Origin: Candidatus Omnitrophota bacterium | Lineage (GTDB): Bacteria > Omnitrophota > Gorgyraeia > 1-14-0-20-64-10 | NCBI GenBank assembly: GCA_016196465.1 | Contig: JACPXR010000064.1 | Span: 1 to 33,559, forward strand | Direction: 5' to 3' | DNA length: 33,559 bases | Shown: in pieces, positions 15,972 through 24,713 of the stretch | Layout of the letters: each line of letters begins with the position of its first letter | How positions within the stretch are numbered: position 1 is the first letter of the stretch | Position numbers and translations under genes: made by a program | Notes under the pieces: generated by a model | The model's database searches: none | Seen by the model: the letters and a program-made list of their open reading frames with translations, nothing else | What the model was told of the DNA's origin: nothing

Positions 15972-17422
15972 ATCCCAACCCGCTTCACCGCTCACTGTTG
16001 CCCAAGGGCTTGAAGGAGAAGCTCATCGTGGCTTTCTCCCTGATGTCGGTGGTGCCGCTTCTGATCCTGGGCCATGTCCTGACGAATTACGTTTTCCCTT
16101 ATCTGGGACCGGTGGGGGATCTGTCCCTGGTGGCCGGGCTGGCGGTCTTGATCGCCTTCCTCGGCTACGCCGTGGCGAAGGGGATGGTCAACCCCGTCAT
16201 CAAGCTGGCGGCGGAGGCCAAGGCGATCGCCGAGGGGCACCTCGAACGCCAGGTGGAGGTGAGGTCGCCGGATGAAGTGGGGACCCTGGGATCGGCCCTC
16301 AATCAGATCACCCAGCGGGTCCGGGAGAACATGGCCCAGCTCCGGGTGTATGGGGAGCAGACCAAGCACATGAACCTCGAGATCAACCGCAGGATCCTCA
16401 CCATGTCCCATCTTCTGCAGGTGAGCAACCTCATCACCCAGCAGGCGAAGGTGGAAGAGGTCACCACCTTCATCCTCGAGAAGCTCGCCCAGACGGAGGA
16501 GGCGGAGTTGAACTGTTACCTGGAGCCGACCGGAGAACCCTCGGCCTTCTTGGTCCGGGGGGCGCAGGGGATGGATTCCACTCAGGTGTCGGCCCTCTTC
16601 AATTCCAAGGTGGTGGCTCCGTGGCTGGCGCGGATCCTTGAGGAACGCCGGGTCCTGGTGATTGACGGGGAGCGGGCCCAGTCGGAGGAGGGAAAGCTCT
16701 GCCAGCAGCTTTTCGGGATGACGAACGCCGTCTGCCAGCCGCTCGTCTCCATCGGCCATGGAATCGGGATCCTCATTTCGGCCAACCGGAAGGCAGATTT
16801 CACCTTCACGGAAGACTGCCTGGAGCTTTTGAAGGTTTTCGCCAGACAGATGTCGATCGCCATTGAGAACGACTTGCTCTCGAAGCGGGCGGAGGAGCTC
16901 AAGGTCATCGATGAGCTCACCGGGCTTTACAACGCCGGCTACGTGAAGAACCGCCTGGAGGAGGAGGTCCGCCGGGCGATCCGGTATCACCGCCCCTGCT
17001 CCCTGATCCTGATGAACCTGGACCATTTCAAGCGGTTTCAGGATCTCTACGGGGGGTTGGCCGCGGAGGGGGCTTTGAAGCAGGTCGCGGATCTTCTCCG
17101 GGAGCAGGTGACGGAAGTGGACCGGATCGGCCGGATGGGGGCGGATGAATTCGCCCTGATCCTTCCGGAGAAGAACAAGCGGGAGGCGATCGATCTGGCC
17201 GAGGCGATCCGCCGGCGGGTGGAGGGGCATGCCTTCACGAACGGCAGCCGAGCCATCGCCGGGGTCCTGACCTTTTCCGGAGGCGTCAGCGAGAACCCCC
17301 TCGACGGCTCCTCCGGCGAGGAGCTGATGGCGAAAGCCCTCGAGGCGATGAAGCAGGCCAAGGGGCAGGGGAAGAACCGGGTCATTGCCAGCGGCCTTGT
17401 CCCGGTGCAGGTGAAACGATGA
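15938..17422 (+). CDS. Membrane HAMP-GAF-GGDEF protein with degenerate GGDEF (GADEF)
   Basis: ATG 15938 with AAGGAGG; two TM helices, HAMP, GAF, DELTGLYNAGYVKNRLEEE..MNLDHFKRFQDLYG..DRIGRMGADEFALILP. Confidence 0.9.
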   Translation: MGERTASKRIVNPNPLHRSLLPKGLKEKLIVAFSLMSVVPLLILGHVLTNYVFPYLGPVGDLSLVAGLAVLIAFLGYAVAKGMVNPVIKLAAEAKAIAEGHLERQVEVRSPDEVGTLGSALNQITQRVRENMAQLRVYGEQTKHMNLEINRRILTMSHLLQVSNLITQQAKVEEVTTFILEKLAQTEEAELNCYLEPTGEPSAFLVRGAQGMDSTQVSALFNSKVVAPWLARILEERRVLVIDGERAQSEEGKLCQQLFGMTNAVCQPLVSIGHGIGILISANRKADFTFTEDCLELLKVFARQMSIAIENDLLSKRAEELKVIDELTGLYNAGYVKNRLEEEVRRAIRYHRPCSLILMNLDHFKRFQDLYGGLAAEGALKQVADLLREQVTEVDRIGRMGADEFALILPEKNKREAIDLAEAIRRRVEGHAFTNGSRAIAGVLTFSGGVSENPLDGSSGEELMAKALEAMKQAKGQGKNRVIASGLVPVQVKR

Positions 17423-18483
17423 AGACCTCCGTGGATCAGCTTTTAAAGGAGATGGTGGAGAAGAAGGCCTCCGACCTTCACCTGTCGGTCGGTTCTCCTC
17501 CTTTCTTAAGGATCGACGAGGATTTGATCCCCACCCCCACCCCGCCCTTGAGCGGGGAAGAGACCAAGGCCCTGGTCTACTCCTTGTTGACTCCGAACCA
17601 GATCGCCATCTTTGAGCGGGAGAAGGAGCTGGACATGTCCTTCGGCCGGGACGGGATGGGGCGCTTCCGGGTCAACGTCTTTCTTCAGCGGGGCTCCCTG
17701 GGGGCCGCGATCCGGCTGCTGCCGGTGAAGATTTTGAGTTTCGAGGAGTGCGGTCTGCCGGCCAAGATGGTCGAGGAACTCTGCCGCCGGAAGAAGGGGC
17801 TGATCCTCATCACCGGGGCGACGGGGAGCGGCAAGTCCACGACCCTTGCTTCCATGGTCGAGTGGATCAACCAGCATCGGCAAGCTCATGTCGTCACGAT
17901 CGAGGACCCCATTGAGTACGTCCACTCCAACAAGAAGGCGATCATCGACCAGCGGGAGATCGGGGTGGACACCTTCTCTTTTGGAGCGGCCCTGAAGCAC
18001 GTTCTCCGGGAGGATCCGAACGTGATCCTCATCGGGGAGATGCGGGATCTGGAGACGATCGAGGCGGCCCTCAACATCGCGGAGACCGGGCACCTCGTGC
18101 TGGCCACCCTCCACACCTCGGACGCCGTGCAGACGGTCAACCGGATCGTGGACGTTTTCCCCGCCCATCAACAGCAGCAGGTCCGCGTGCAGCTCTCCTT
18201 TGTGCTTCTGGGGGTGCTCACCCAGCAGTTGATCCCCAGGGCAGGCGGCTCGGGACGCTCCCTCGCCGTGGAGATCCTCATCGCCAGTCAGGCGGTCCGG
18301 GCCCTCGTCCGGGAGGGGAAGAGCCATCAGATTTACTCGGTGATCCAGACAAGCCAGCGAGACGGCATGCGGACGATGAACCAGTCCTTGGCGGAGCTGC
18401 ATTTGAAGAAGGAGATTTCTTACGAAGAAGCGCTGGCCCGCACGCCGGATCCTGAAGAGTTCTTGAGGCTCATTCAGCGTTAG
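17419..18483 (+). CDS. pilT: Type IV pilus retraction ATPase PilT
   Basis: ATGA overlap; GATGSGKSTTLASMVEWIN Walker A, VTIEDPIEYVH, VILIGEMRDLETIEAALNIAETGHLVLATLHTSDA. Confidence 0.97.
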   Translation: MKTSVDQLLKEMVEKKASDLHLSVGSPPFLRIDEDLIPTPTPPLSGEETKALVYSLLTPNQIAIFEREKELDMSFGRDGMGRFRVNVFLQRGSLGAAIRLLPVKILSFEECGLPAKMVEELCRRKKGLILITGATGSGKSTTLASMVEWINQHRQAHVVTIEDPIEYVHSNKKAIIDQREIGVDTFSFGAALKHVLREDPNVILIGEMRDLETIEAALNIAETGHLVLATLHTSDAVQTVNRIVDVFPAHQQQQVRVQLSFVLLGVLTQQLIPRAGGSGRSLAVEILIASQAVRALVREGKSHQIYSVIQTSQRDGMRTMNQSLAELHLKKEISYEEALARTPDPEEFLRLIQR

Positions 18484-18491
18484 GAGCTGAC

Positions 18492-18950
18492 ATGGTGACC
18501 CCTCCTCGGCGGGTGATCGCGAAACAATTGGGAGAGCTCCTCATGGAGCGGAAGGTGATCACATCGGACCAGCTCCATGAGGGGCTCAAGGTCCAGCAGT
18601 CCAAGGGGGGTCTCCTCGGCCAGATCCTCGTGAGCTTGGGCTACGCCACCGAAGAGGCGATCGCCCAGGCCCTCACGGCCCAGTACGGATTTCCTTATCT
18701 TCCCCTGAAGCATTACACGATCGAGGGGGAGCTGATTCGCCTGATCCCTGAGAACGTCGCCCGCCAGTACTGCCTCGTGGCCGTGGACCGGATCGGGGAC
18801 ACCCTGACTGTGGCGATGGCCGACCCGCTGAATTCCAACGCGGTGGAAGACATCGAGATGCTGACCCATTGCTCGGTGCAGATTTTCGTCTCCACGATGA
18901 GCGACGTGGCGGAGACGATCCGCCAGCACTACGGAGAGAACCATGGGTGA
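18492..18950 (+). CDS. Stand-alone GspE/MshE N-terminal (MshEN-like) domain protein
   Basis: QLGELLMERKVITSDQLHEGLKVQQSKGGLLGQILVSLGYATEEAIAQALTAQYGFPYLPL..DTLTVAMADPLN; no ATPase domain, stop at 18950. Confidence 0.85.
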   Translation: MVTPPRRVIAKQLGELLMERKVITSDQLHEGLKVQQSKGGLLGQILVSLGYATEEAIAQALTAQYGFPYLPLKHYTIEGELIRLIPENVARQYCLVAVDRIGDTLTVAMADPLNSNAVEDIEMLTHCSVQIFVSTMSDVAETIRQHYGENHG

Positions 18951-20679
18951 GGGGGCCGTCTCCGCCAAGGGAACCCGGGACAAGCTCAGCACCACCTTGT
19001 GCGCCCAGGGGCTCCTGAAGCCCGAAGACCTGGAGAGGGCCATCAACCTCCAGAAGGAGCGGGGGGGCTCTTTGAGCCAGGTCCTCATCGAGCTGGGGCT
19101 GGTCGATTCGAAGACCCTCACCTCCGTCTTGAGCCGGACCCTGCGCATCCCGACGATCAGTCTTTCCAAGATGGAGCTGGATCCGGAGTTGACGAAGCTG
19201 ATTCCCCGGAAGCTCGCCTTCCACTATCAGATCGTTCCGATCTCGCGGCTGGGGACCCAGTTGACCGTGGCCGTCTATGACCCGATGAACATCCTCGCGA
19301 TGGACCACCTTTCCCAGACGACCGGCCTCATCCTCACCCCCATGATCACGACCCGGGAGGAGATGCAGGAGGGGCTGCGCCGGCTCTACGGGGGCGTCAT
19401 CGTCGACACGATCGAGGAGCTCAAGGAGAAGGCGGTCTCGGCGGCAAGAATCCAGGTTTTGACCCAGGAGGAACAGGCCTCTCACGCCGAGAAGGTGGAA
19501 GACCTGGTCCGCCTCACCCAGGAAGTCCCCGTCGTCAAGGTGACCAACGCCGTTCTCACCCAGGGGGTGAACTTGAAATCCAGCGACATCCTCGTGGAGC
19601 CCTTTGAGAAGAAGCTCCGAATCCGGTACCGGGTGGACGGGGTGTTCCGGGAGGCCGAACCTCTGCCGGTGGCGATGCACACGGGGATCGTCTCCCGGAT
19701 CAAAGTGATGTCGAACCTCAACATCGCGGAGCACCGCCTTCCCCAGGATGGCCGGATCAAATTCGGGGTGGGGGGCCGGGACGTTGATTTCCGCGTCTCG
19801 GTGATTCCTTCCTATTACGGAGAGAAGGTCTGCATGCGCGTCCTCGACAAGAGTCAGGTGATGCTGGAGATCGGGAGGCTGGGTTTCGAGAAAGAGCCGA
19901 TGGAGATCTTGAAGGAGGCGATGCGACATCCCCACGGGATGGTCCTCGTCACCGGCCCCACCGGAAGCGGCAAGACGACGACCCTGTACTCCCTTTTGAA
20001 GCTCTCGGACCGGCCCGACCGGAATCTCGTCACCGTCGAAGACCCGATCGAGTACGACATGCCGGGCGTCAACCAGGTGGCCGTCCGGCCCGACATCGGG
20101 CTCACCTTCGCGGCGGCGCTGCGCTCGATCCTCCGGCAGGACCCCAACATCATCATGGTCGGGGAGATCCGCGATGGGGAAACCGCCGACATCGCCGTGA
20201 AGGCGGCCCTGACCGGGCACCTGGTCCACTCCACTCTGCACACGAACGACGCCATCGGCGCCGTGGCCCGCCTCGTCAACATGGGGATTGAGCCGTATCT
20301 GGTGGCTTCCTCCGTTCTCTTGGTGGGGGCCCAGCGGCTCCCCCGGAAGGTCTGCCCGGCCTGCAAGGAGACGGTTCATCCCCCCAAGGAGCTCATGGAA
20401 CGGTTTGAGCTGCCCGCCAACGGCGCCTACCGCAAGGGGAAGGGCTGCCCCGAATGCCGGGGAACCGGCTTGGACGGCCGGATCGGGCTTCTGGAGTGCG
20501 TTCCGCTGATTCCCCCTCTGCGGCGGATGGTGGCGGAGGGGGCTTCCTCGATGAAGATCAGGGATGAAGCGAGGGCCAACGGTTTTCTTTCTCTTCGGGA
20601 CCACGCGGTGGCCAAGGCGGCGGCGGGGGTGATTCCGCTTGAGGAAGTGGCCAGGACCACCGTGGGCTATCAGGAGTGA
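18943..20679 (+). CDS. pilB: Type IV pilus assembly ATPase PilB (copy 1)
   Basis: GPTGSGKTTTLYSLLK, VTVEDPIEYDMPGVNQVAV, MVGEIRDGETADIAVKAALTGH, tetracysteine CPACK..CPECRGTG. Confidence 0.95.
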   Translation: MGEGAVSAKGTRDKLSTTLCAQGLLKPEDLERAINLQKERGGSLSQVLIELGLVDSKTLTSVLSRTLRIPTISLSKMELDPELTKLIPRKLAFHYQIVPISRLGTQLTVAVYDPMNILAMDHLSQTTGLILTPMITTREEMQEGLRRLYGGVIVDTIEELKEKAVSAARIQVLTQEEQASHAEKVEDLVRLTQEVPVVKVTNAVLTQGVNLKSSDILVEPFEKKLRIRYRVDGVFREAEPLPVAMHTGIVSRIKVMSNLNIAEHRLPQDGRIKFGVGGRDVDFRVSVIPSYYGEKVCMRVLDKSQVMLEIGRLGFEKEPMEILKEAMRHPHGMVLVTGPTGSGKTTTLYSLLKLSDRPDRNLVTVEDPIEYDMPGVNQVAVRPDIGLTFAAALRSILRQDPNIIMVGEIRDGETADIAVKAALTGHLVHSTLHTNDAIGAVARLVNMGIEPYLVASSVLLVGAQRLPRKVCPACKETVHPPKELMERFELPANGAYRKGKGCPECRGTGLDGRIGLLECVPLIPPLRRMVAEGASSMKIRDEARANGFLSLRDHAVAKAAAGVIPLEEVARTTVGYQE

Positions 20680-20687
20680 TCTTTAAG

Positions 20688-22388
20688 ATGGCCGAATCGT
20701 TAAGACAAAAAATGGTCGACCTCCTCGTGGAGTCACGGGGGATTGACCGGGCGAAGATCGAGGGGCTTCTCAAATCCCCTCGGGCCAGGGAGAAAGGCCT
20801 GGGGGCCCTTCTGGTGGAGGAGGGCCTCATTGAGGAGCCCGACCTCATGTCCACGCTGGCCAAGGGGCTGGCGATTCCGCCGATCAGCCTCAGCAAGGTC
20901 CGGATCGATCCCTCCCTGGCGGAGCTGGTTCCGGAGCGGATCGCCCGTCAGCACCGGCTGGTGCCGGTCTCCAAAATGGGCGCGCGCCTGTCGGTGGCGA
21001 TGTCCGATCCCTTGAACCTGCTCGCCCTGGATGATTTGACGACCCTCACCTCGCTCGAGGTGAGCCCGGTCATCTCCTCGGAGAAGGAGATCGAGGCGGC
21101 CATCCAACGGCTTTACCAGAAGCCGATTGAACAGCTCGAGGCGTTCCTGGAGAATCCCGAGACGGAATCGGGGGCCTCCGGCGCGGAGGAGGAGGTGGTG
21201 GAACTGACCGCCTTTGGGATGGAAGGCCGGAAGGCCCCCATCGTGAAGGTGGTGGACATGATGATCGCTGAGGCCCTCAGTTCCCGGGCCAGCGACATCC
21301 ATGTGGAGCCGTACGAGGATCACCTGCGGGTGCGCTACCGGATCGACGGAGCCCTTCTCGACGCCTTCCGCCTGCCCAGACGGCACCAGAACGCCTTCTT
21401 GACGCGGCTGAAGATCATGTCGAATCTGGACATCACGGAGAACCGCCTGCCTCAGGACGGACGGTTCAAGGTTCGGATGGACAACCGCGAGGTGGATTTC
21501 CGCGTGTCGGTCCTTCCGATCAGCTTCGGGAACAAGGTGGTTCTGCGGGCGCTCGACAAGAGCAACCTCTCGGTCGGGCTGGACCAGCTCGGGTTTCTGC
21601 CCGGTTCGCTGAATGCCTTCAAGAAGGCGGTCGCCAGGCCCTACGGGATGATCCTGGTCACCGGGCCCACGGGAAGCGGCAAGTCCACCACCCTGTATTC
21701 GGTTCTCGCTCAGATGAACGAGCCGGTCCGAAACATCATGACGATCGAAGATCCGGTGGAGTACCAGGTCGAGGGGGTCACGCAGGTCCAGGTGAACCCG
21801 GAGATTCAGCTCTCTTTCGCCAACGCCCTTCGGGCTTTTCTGCGCCAGGCGCCGGATGTGGTTCTGGTCGGGGAGATCCGGGACGGAGAGACCGCGGACA
21901 TCGCCATCAAGGCCTCTCTCACCGGACAGATCGTCCTCTCCACCCTCCACACGAACGACGCCTCAAGCGCCGTGACGCGCCTCATTGACATGGGGGTGGA
22001 TCCGTTTCTTCTGGCCTCCTCTCTTGTCTTTGTGGCGGCCCAGCGGCTCTGCCGGCAGGTCTGCCCCCGCTGCAAAGTTCCTGACGAAGCGGCCGGGCCC
22101 AAAGTCAAGGAACTGGGAGGGTCGGTGCCGAAGGGAACAGTTTTCTATAAAGGAAAGGGCTGCCCCTACTGCCGAAAGACCGGCTTCCGGGGCCGGTTCG
22201 CCATCCTGGAGGCGATGCTGGTGGACGACCGGATCCGGGAGATGATCATCGCCAAGAGGCCGCCGGATGAAATCAAAAGCTACGCGGTCTCGCAGGGGAT
22301 GCAGACCCTGCGCCAGGAGGGATGGGAGCATCTGTTGGGCGGGCGCACCTCGGTCGAGGAGGTGCTCCGGGTGACGGCGGAGGAGTGA
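20688..22388 (+). CDS. PilB/GspE-family ATPase (copy 2)
   Basis: GPTGSGKSTTLYSVLA, MTIEDPVEYQVEGVTQVQV, LVGEIRDGETADIAIKASLTGQ, CPRCK..CPYCRKTG; GTG 20676 is an alternative start. Confidence 0.93.
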   Translation: MAESLRQKMVDLLVESRGIDRAKIEGLLKSPRAREKGLGALLVEEGLIEEPDLMSTLAKGLAIPPISLSKVRIDPSLAELVPERIARQHRLVPVSKMGARLSVAMSDPLNLLALDDLTTLTSLEVSPVISSEKEIEAAIQRLYQKPIEQLEAFLENPETESGASGAEEEVVELTAFGMEGRKAPIVKVVDMMIAEALSSRASDIHVEPYEDHLRVRYRIDGALLDAFRLPRRHQNAFLTRLKIMSNLDITENRLPQDGRFKVRMDNREVDFRVSVLPISFGNKVVLRALDKSNLSVGLDQLGFLPGSLNAFKKAVARPYGMILVTGPTGSGKSTTLYSVLAQMNEPVRNIMTIEDPVEYQVEGVTQVQVNPEIQLSFANALRAFLRQAPDVVLVGEIRDGETADIAIKASLTGQIVLSTLHTNDASSAVTRLIDMGVDPFLLASSLVFVAAQRLCRQVCPRCKVPDEAAGPKVKELGGSVPKGTVFYKGKGCPYCRKTGFRGRFAILEAMLVDDRIREMIIAKRPPDEIKSYAVSQGMQTLRQEGWEHLLGGRTSVEEVLRVTAEE

Positions 22389-23587
22389 TGCCGAACTTCT
22401 CGTACGTGGCCAAACTGGAGGACGGACGCCGGGTGACCGGTGCCTTGGAGGCGGCCTCGGAAAACGTGGTCCTTGAGGCGCTCCACCGGCAGGGGATGAC
22501 CGTCGTGGATGTGAAGCCGTCCAAGGGAATCTCCTCCCGCTCCGGGGGCAAGGTGACGATGGATGACCTGGCGGTCTTCGCCCGGCAGATGGCGACCCTC
22601 GTGGACGCGGGGATCCCGATCGTGGGGGGCCTGGAGGCGGTCGCCGACCAGCTGGAAAGCAAGGCCCTCCGGGATGTCGTCCGGAAGGTGAGGGAGTCGG
22701 TGGAGGGGGGAACCAACTTCACCGCCGCCATCGGCAAGCAGTCGAACGTCTTCTCTCCCTTGTTTGTCAGCATGGTGAAGGCCGGGGAGGCCAGCGGCCA
22801 CCTGGCGGAGGTGTTCGACCGCCTGGCCACTTACCTGGAAAAGAGCGCCGCCCTCCAGAGGAAGATCAAGTCCGCCTGCGTCTATCCGGTGATCGTCATC
22901 TCCATGGCCCTGGTCATCACCGCGGTCCTCATGCTGAAGGTGATCCCCGCCTTCAAGGACATTTTCACCACGCTGGGGGCGGAGCTGCCCCTGCCGACAA
23001 AAATCTTGATCGGCGTGAGCGACCTCACCCGCCAGTTTTTCCTGCCCGGTCTGGTATGCTTGGGGGGAGGGCTCTTTGCGCTGAAAAAATTTGTCCGCAG
23101 CTCCCAAGGGCGCTTCCAGGTGGACCGGCTGCTTCTGAAGATCAAGATTGTCGGGCCGATCGTCCGGAAGGTGGCGATCGCCAAGTTCGCGAGGACCCTG
23201 TCCACCCTGATTCGAAGCGGCGTGCAGATCCTCTCGGCCCTGGAGATTGTGGCCGACACCTCAGGCAACCAGGTGGTTTCCGGGGCGGTTCTCCGGGTGA
23301 AGAACTCGATCCGGGAGGGGGAAAACATCGCCGCCCCCCTGGCCGCGAGCGGCGTTTTTCCACCGATGGTAGTCCGGATGATCGCCGTGGGAGAGCAGAC
23401 GGGACGGCTGGACGACATGCTGACCAAGGTGGCGGAGTTCTACGAGGACCAGGTGGACGCGGCGGTGAGCGGCCTGACGAGCGCCCTGGAACCGGTGATC
23501 ATCTCGGTGCTGGGGATCGTGGTCGGCTCCATTGTGTTGTCGATCTTTCTTCCGATCTTCAAACTGACCGAGATGCTGGGGAGGTGA
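22388..23587 (+). CDS. pilC: Type IV pilus inner membrane platform protein PilC
   Basis: TGATG overlap; T2SSF domains: FARQMATLVDAGIPIVGGLEAVADQ, KSACVYPVIVISMAL, FARTLSTLIRSGVQILSALEIV, GEQTGRLDDML. Confidence 0.96.
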   Translation: MPNFSYVAKLEDGRRVTGALEAASENVVLEALHRQGMTVVDVKPSKGISSRSGGKVTMDDLAVFARQMATLVDAGIPIVGGLEAVADQLESKALRDVVRKVRESVEGGTNFTAAIGKQSNVFSPLFVSMVKAGEASGHLAEVFDRLATYLEKSAALQRKIKSACVYPVIVISMALVITAVLMLKVIPAFKDIFTTLGAELPLPTKILIGVSDLTRQFFLPGLVCLGGGLFALKKFVRSSQGRFQVDRLLLKIKIVGPIVRKVAIAKFARTLSTLIRSGVQILSALEIVADTSGNQVVSGAVLRVKNSIREGENIAAPLAASGVFPPMVVRMIAVGEQTGRLDDMLTKVAEFYEDQVDAAVSGLTSALEPVIISVLGIVVGSIVLSIFLPIFKLTEMLGR

Positions 23588-23593
23588 TGAGCG

Positions 23594-24100
23594 ATGCGGT
23601 GCAGGGGGTTTACCTTGATCGAAGTGGCGGTGACCGTCGCGATCCTGGCGATTGTCATCGCGATCGCGCTGCCTTCTTTCATGAAGATGAACATGGTGGC
23701 CAACGAGGAGGCGGTCCTCGAGGCGATCCGTTCAGTGGTCCAGGCCTGCGACAGCTGGCAGTCCAACACCCAGACCGGTTTCCCGGACAACTTGAGTCAG
23801 CTCACCGGCGCCAACCCTCCTTACCTTGACGGGCGCTTCCGGGCGATGTTCACGGCTGGAAACGTCTTCAAAGGATACCGTTTTGCCTACAACTCTCCTC
23901 CCGGGGGAACGGTGGTGAACACACAGGCGGGCGCGGTCTTTTCCCCGGCGCTCGACACCTTCACCCTCGCAGCGGATCCCATCCAGCGGGGGGTCACCGG
24001 CCAGCGGAGCTTCTTCGTTGACCAGAGCGGTGCGATCCGGTTCGACACCCGGGGGCCGGCGAACGCCAACAGCACCCCCGTGGAGCAGTCTGGGAGCTGA
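23594..24100 (+). CDS. Type IV pilin/pseudopilin-like protein
   Basis: CRGFTLIEVAVTVAILAIVIAIALPSFMKM prepilin motif. Confidence 0.88.
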   Translation: MRCRGFTLIEVAVTVAILAIVIAIALPSFMKMNMVANEEAVLEAIRSVVQACDSWQSNTQTGFPDNLSQLTGANPPYLDGRFRAMFTAGNVFKGYRFAYNSPPGGTVVNTQAGAVFSPALDTFTLAADPIQRGVTGQRSFFVDQSGAIRFDTRGPANANSTPVEQSGS

Positions 24101-24104
24101 CGGC

Positions 24105-24554
24105 GTGCGAAGAAAAGGTTTCACCCTCGCGGAATTGATGATCGTCGTGGCGGTGGTGGCCCTCTTGGTGGCCATCGCCATCCCGAACCTCCTCCGGGCC
24201 CGCCACAATGCGAATGAGTCGACGGCGGTGGAGGCGATGCGGGCTTTCTCCACGGCCCTTGAATCGTTCCGAGCGGCCCAAACTCCTCCGACCTACCCGG
24301 TGGTCGCCAGGAGCTTGAGCGCGGCGAATCCCACTTATCTACCGGCTTCTCTCACTTCCGCCACGACTCCCGGCACCGCTCGACAGGGGTATTACTTCAC
24401 CTACACCTTCATCAGCGCTGATTCTTATGCGGTTCAGGCGGCTCCGGCGGCGGCGGGCACGACCGGCAGCCGCCGCTTTTATGTGGATGAGACTGGAGTC
24501 ATTCGGGCGAACCCCGCGGCCCCCGCCGGGCCGACGGATCCGGAGATCCAATGA
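24105..24554 (+). CDS. Type IV pilin (paralogue of the following pilA)
   Basis: GTG start VRRKGFTLAELMIVVAVVALLVAIAIPNLLRARHNANES; aligns across its length with the 24714 product. Confidence 0.9.
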   Translation: MRRKGFTLAELMIVVAVVALLVAIAIPNLLRARHNANESTAVEAMRAFSTALESFRAAQTPPTYPVVARSLSAANPTYLPASLTSATTPGTARQGYYFTYTFISADSYAVQAAPAAAGTTGSRRFYVDETGVIRANPAAPAGPTDPEIQ

Positions 24555-24592
24555 CGGGAGAAAACGGCTCAAGAATATTGTGCCCCAGGGGC

Positions 24593-24621
24593 TTGAATTC
24601 TTCCGGGCTCAAGGGTAGACT
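24593..24621 (+). promoter_or_regulatory. Putative pilA promoter
   Basis: TTGAAT (24593-24598), 17-nt spacer, TAGACT (24616-24621); predicted TSS about 24628. Confidence 0.4.
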
Positions 24622-24627
24622 TTCTTT

Positions 24628-24659
24628 GGAAGTGGGTTTCATTTCATTGTCCCGCTTCC
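24628..24659 (+). promoter_or_regulatory. pilA 5'-UTR stem-loop
   Basis: GGAAGTGGG / CCCGCTTCC (9 bp incl. one G.U), 14-nt loop, begins at the predicted TSS. Confidence 0.55.
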
Positions 24660-24713
24660 GGTTGTGGCCTTTGGCAGGATGATCATTGTTCCATTTTAAA
24701 GGAGGAAGCAGCG

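Noticed and set aside
18673-20604. 643-aa minus-strand ORF antisense to pilB, and similar long ones at 28749-30161 and 30470-32122
   Set aside because: Shadow ORFs of well-identified plus-strand genes; no domain-like features.
24571-24602. Terminator hairpin after the 24105 pilin (AAGAAT..GCCCCAGGGGC..ATTCTT)
   Set aside because: Inner stem would need a 1-nt loop or collapses to 4 bp; outer stem is interrupted and there is no T-run.
24661-24690. Sigma54 (-24/-12) promoter upstream of pilA (TTGGCAGGATGATCATTGTT)
   Set aside because: The GG to GC spacing does not fit the -24/-12 consensus and the -12 GC is absent.
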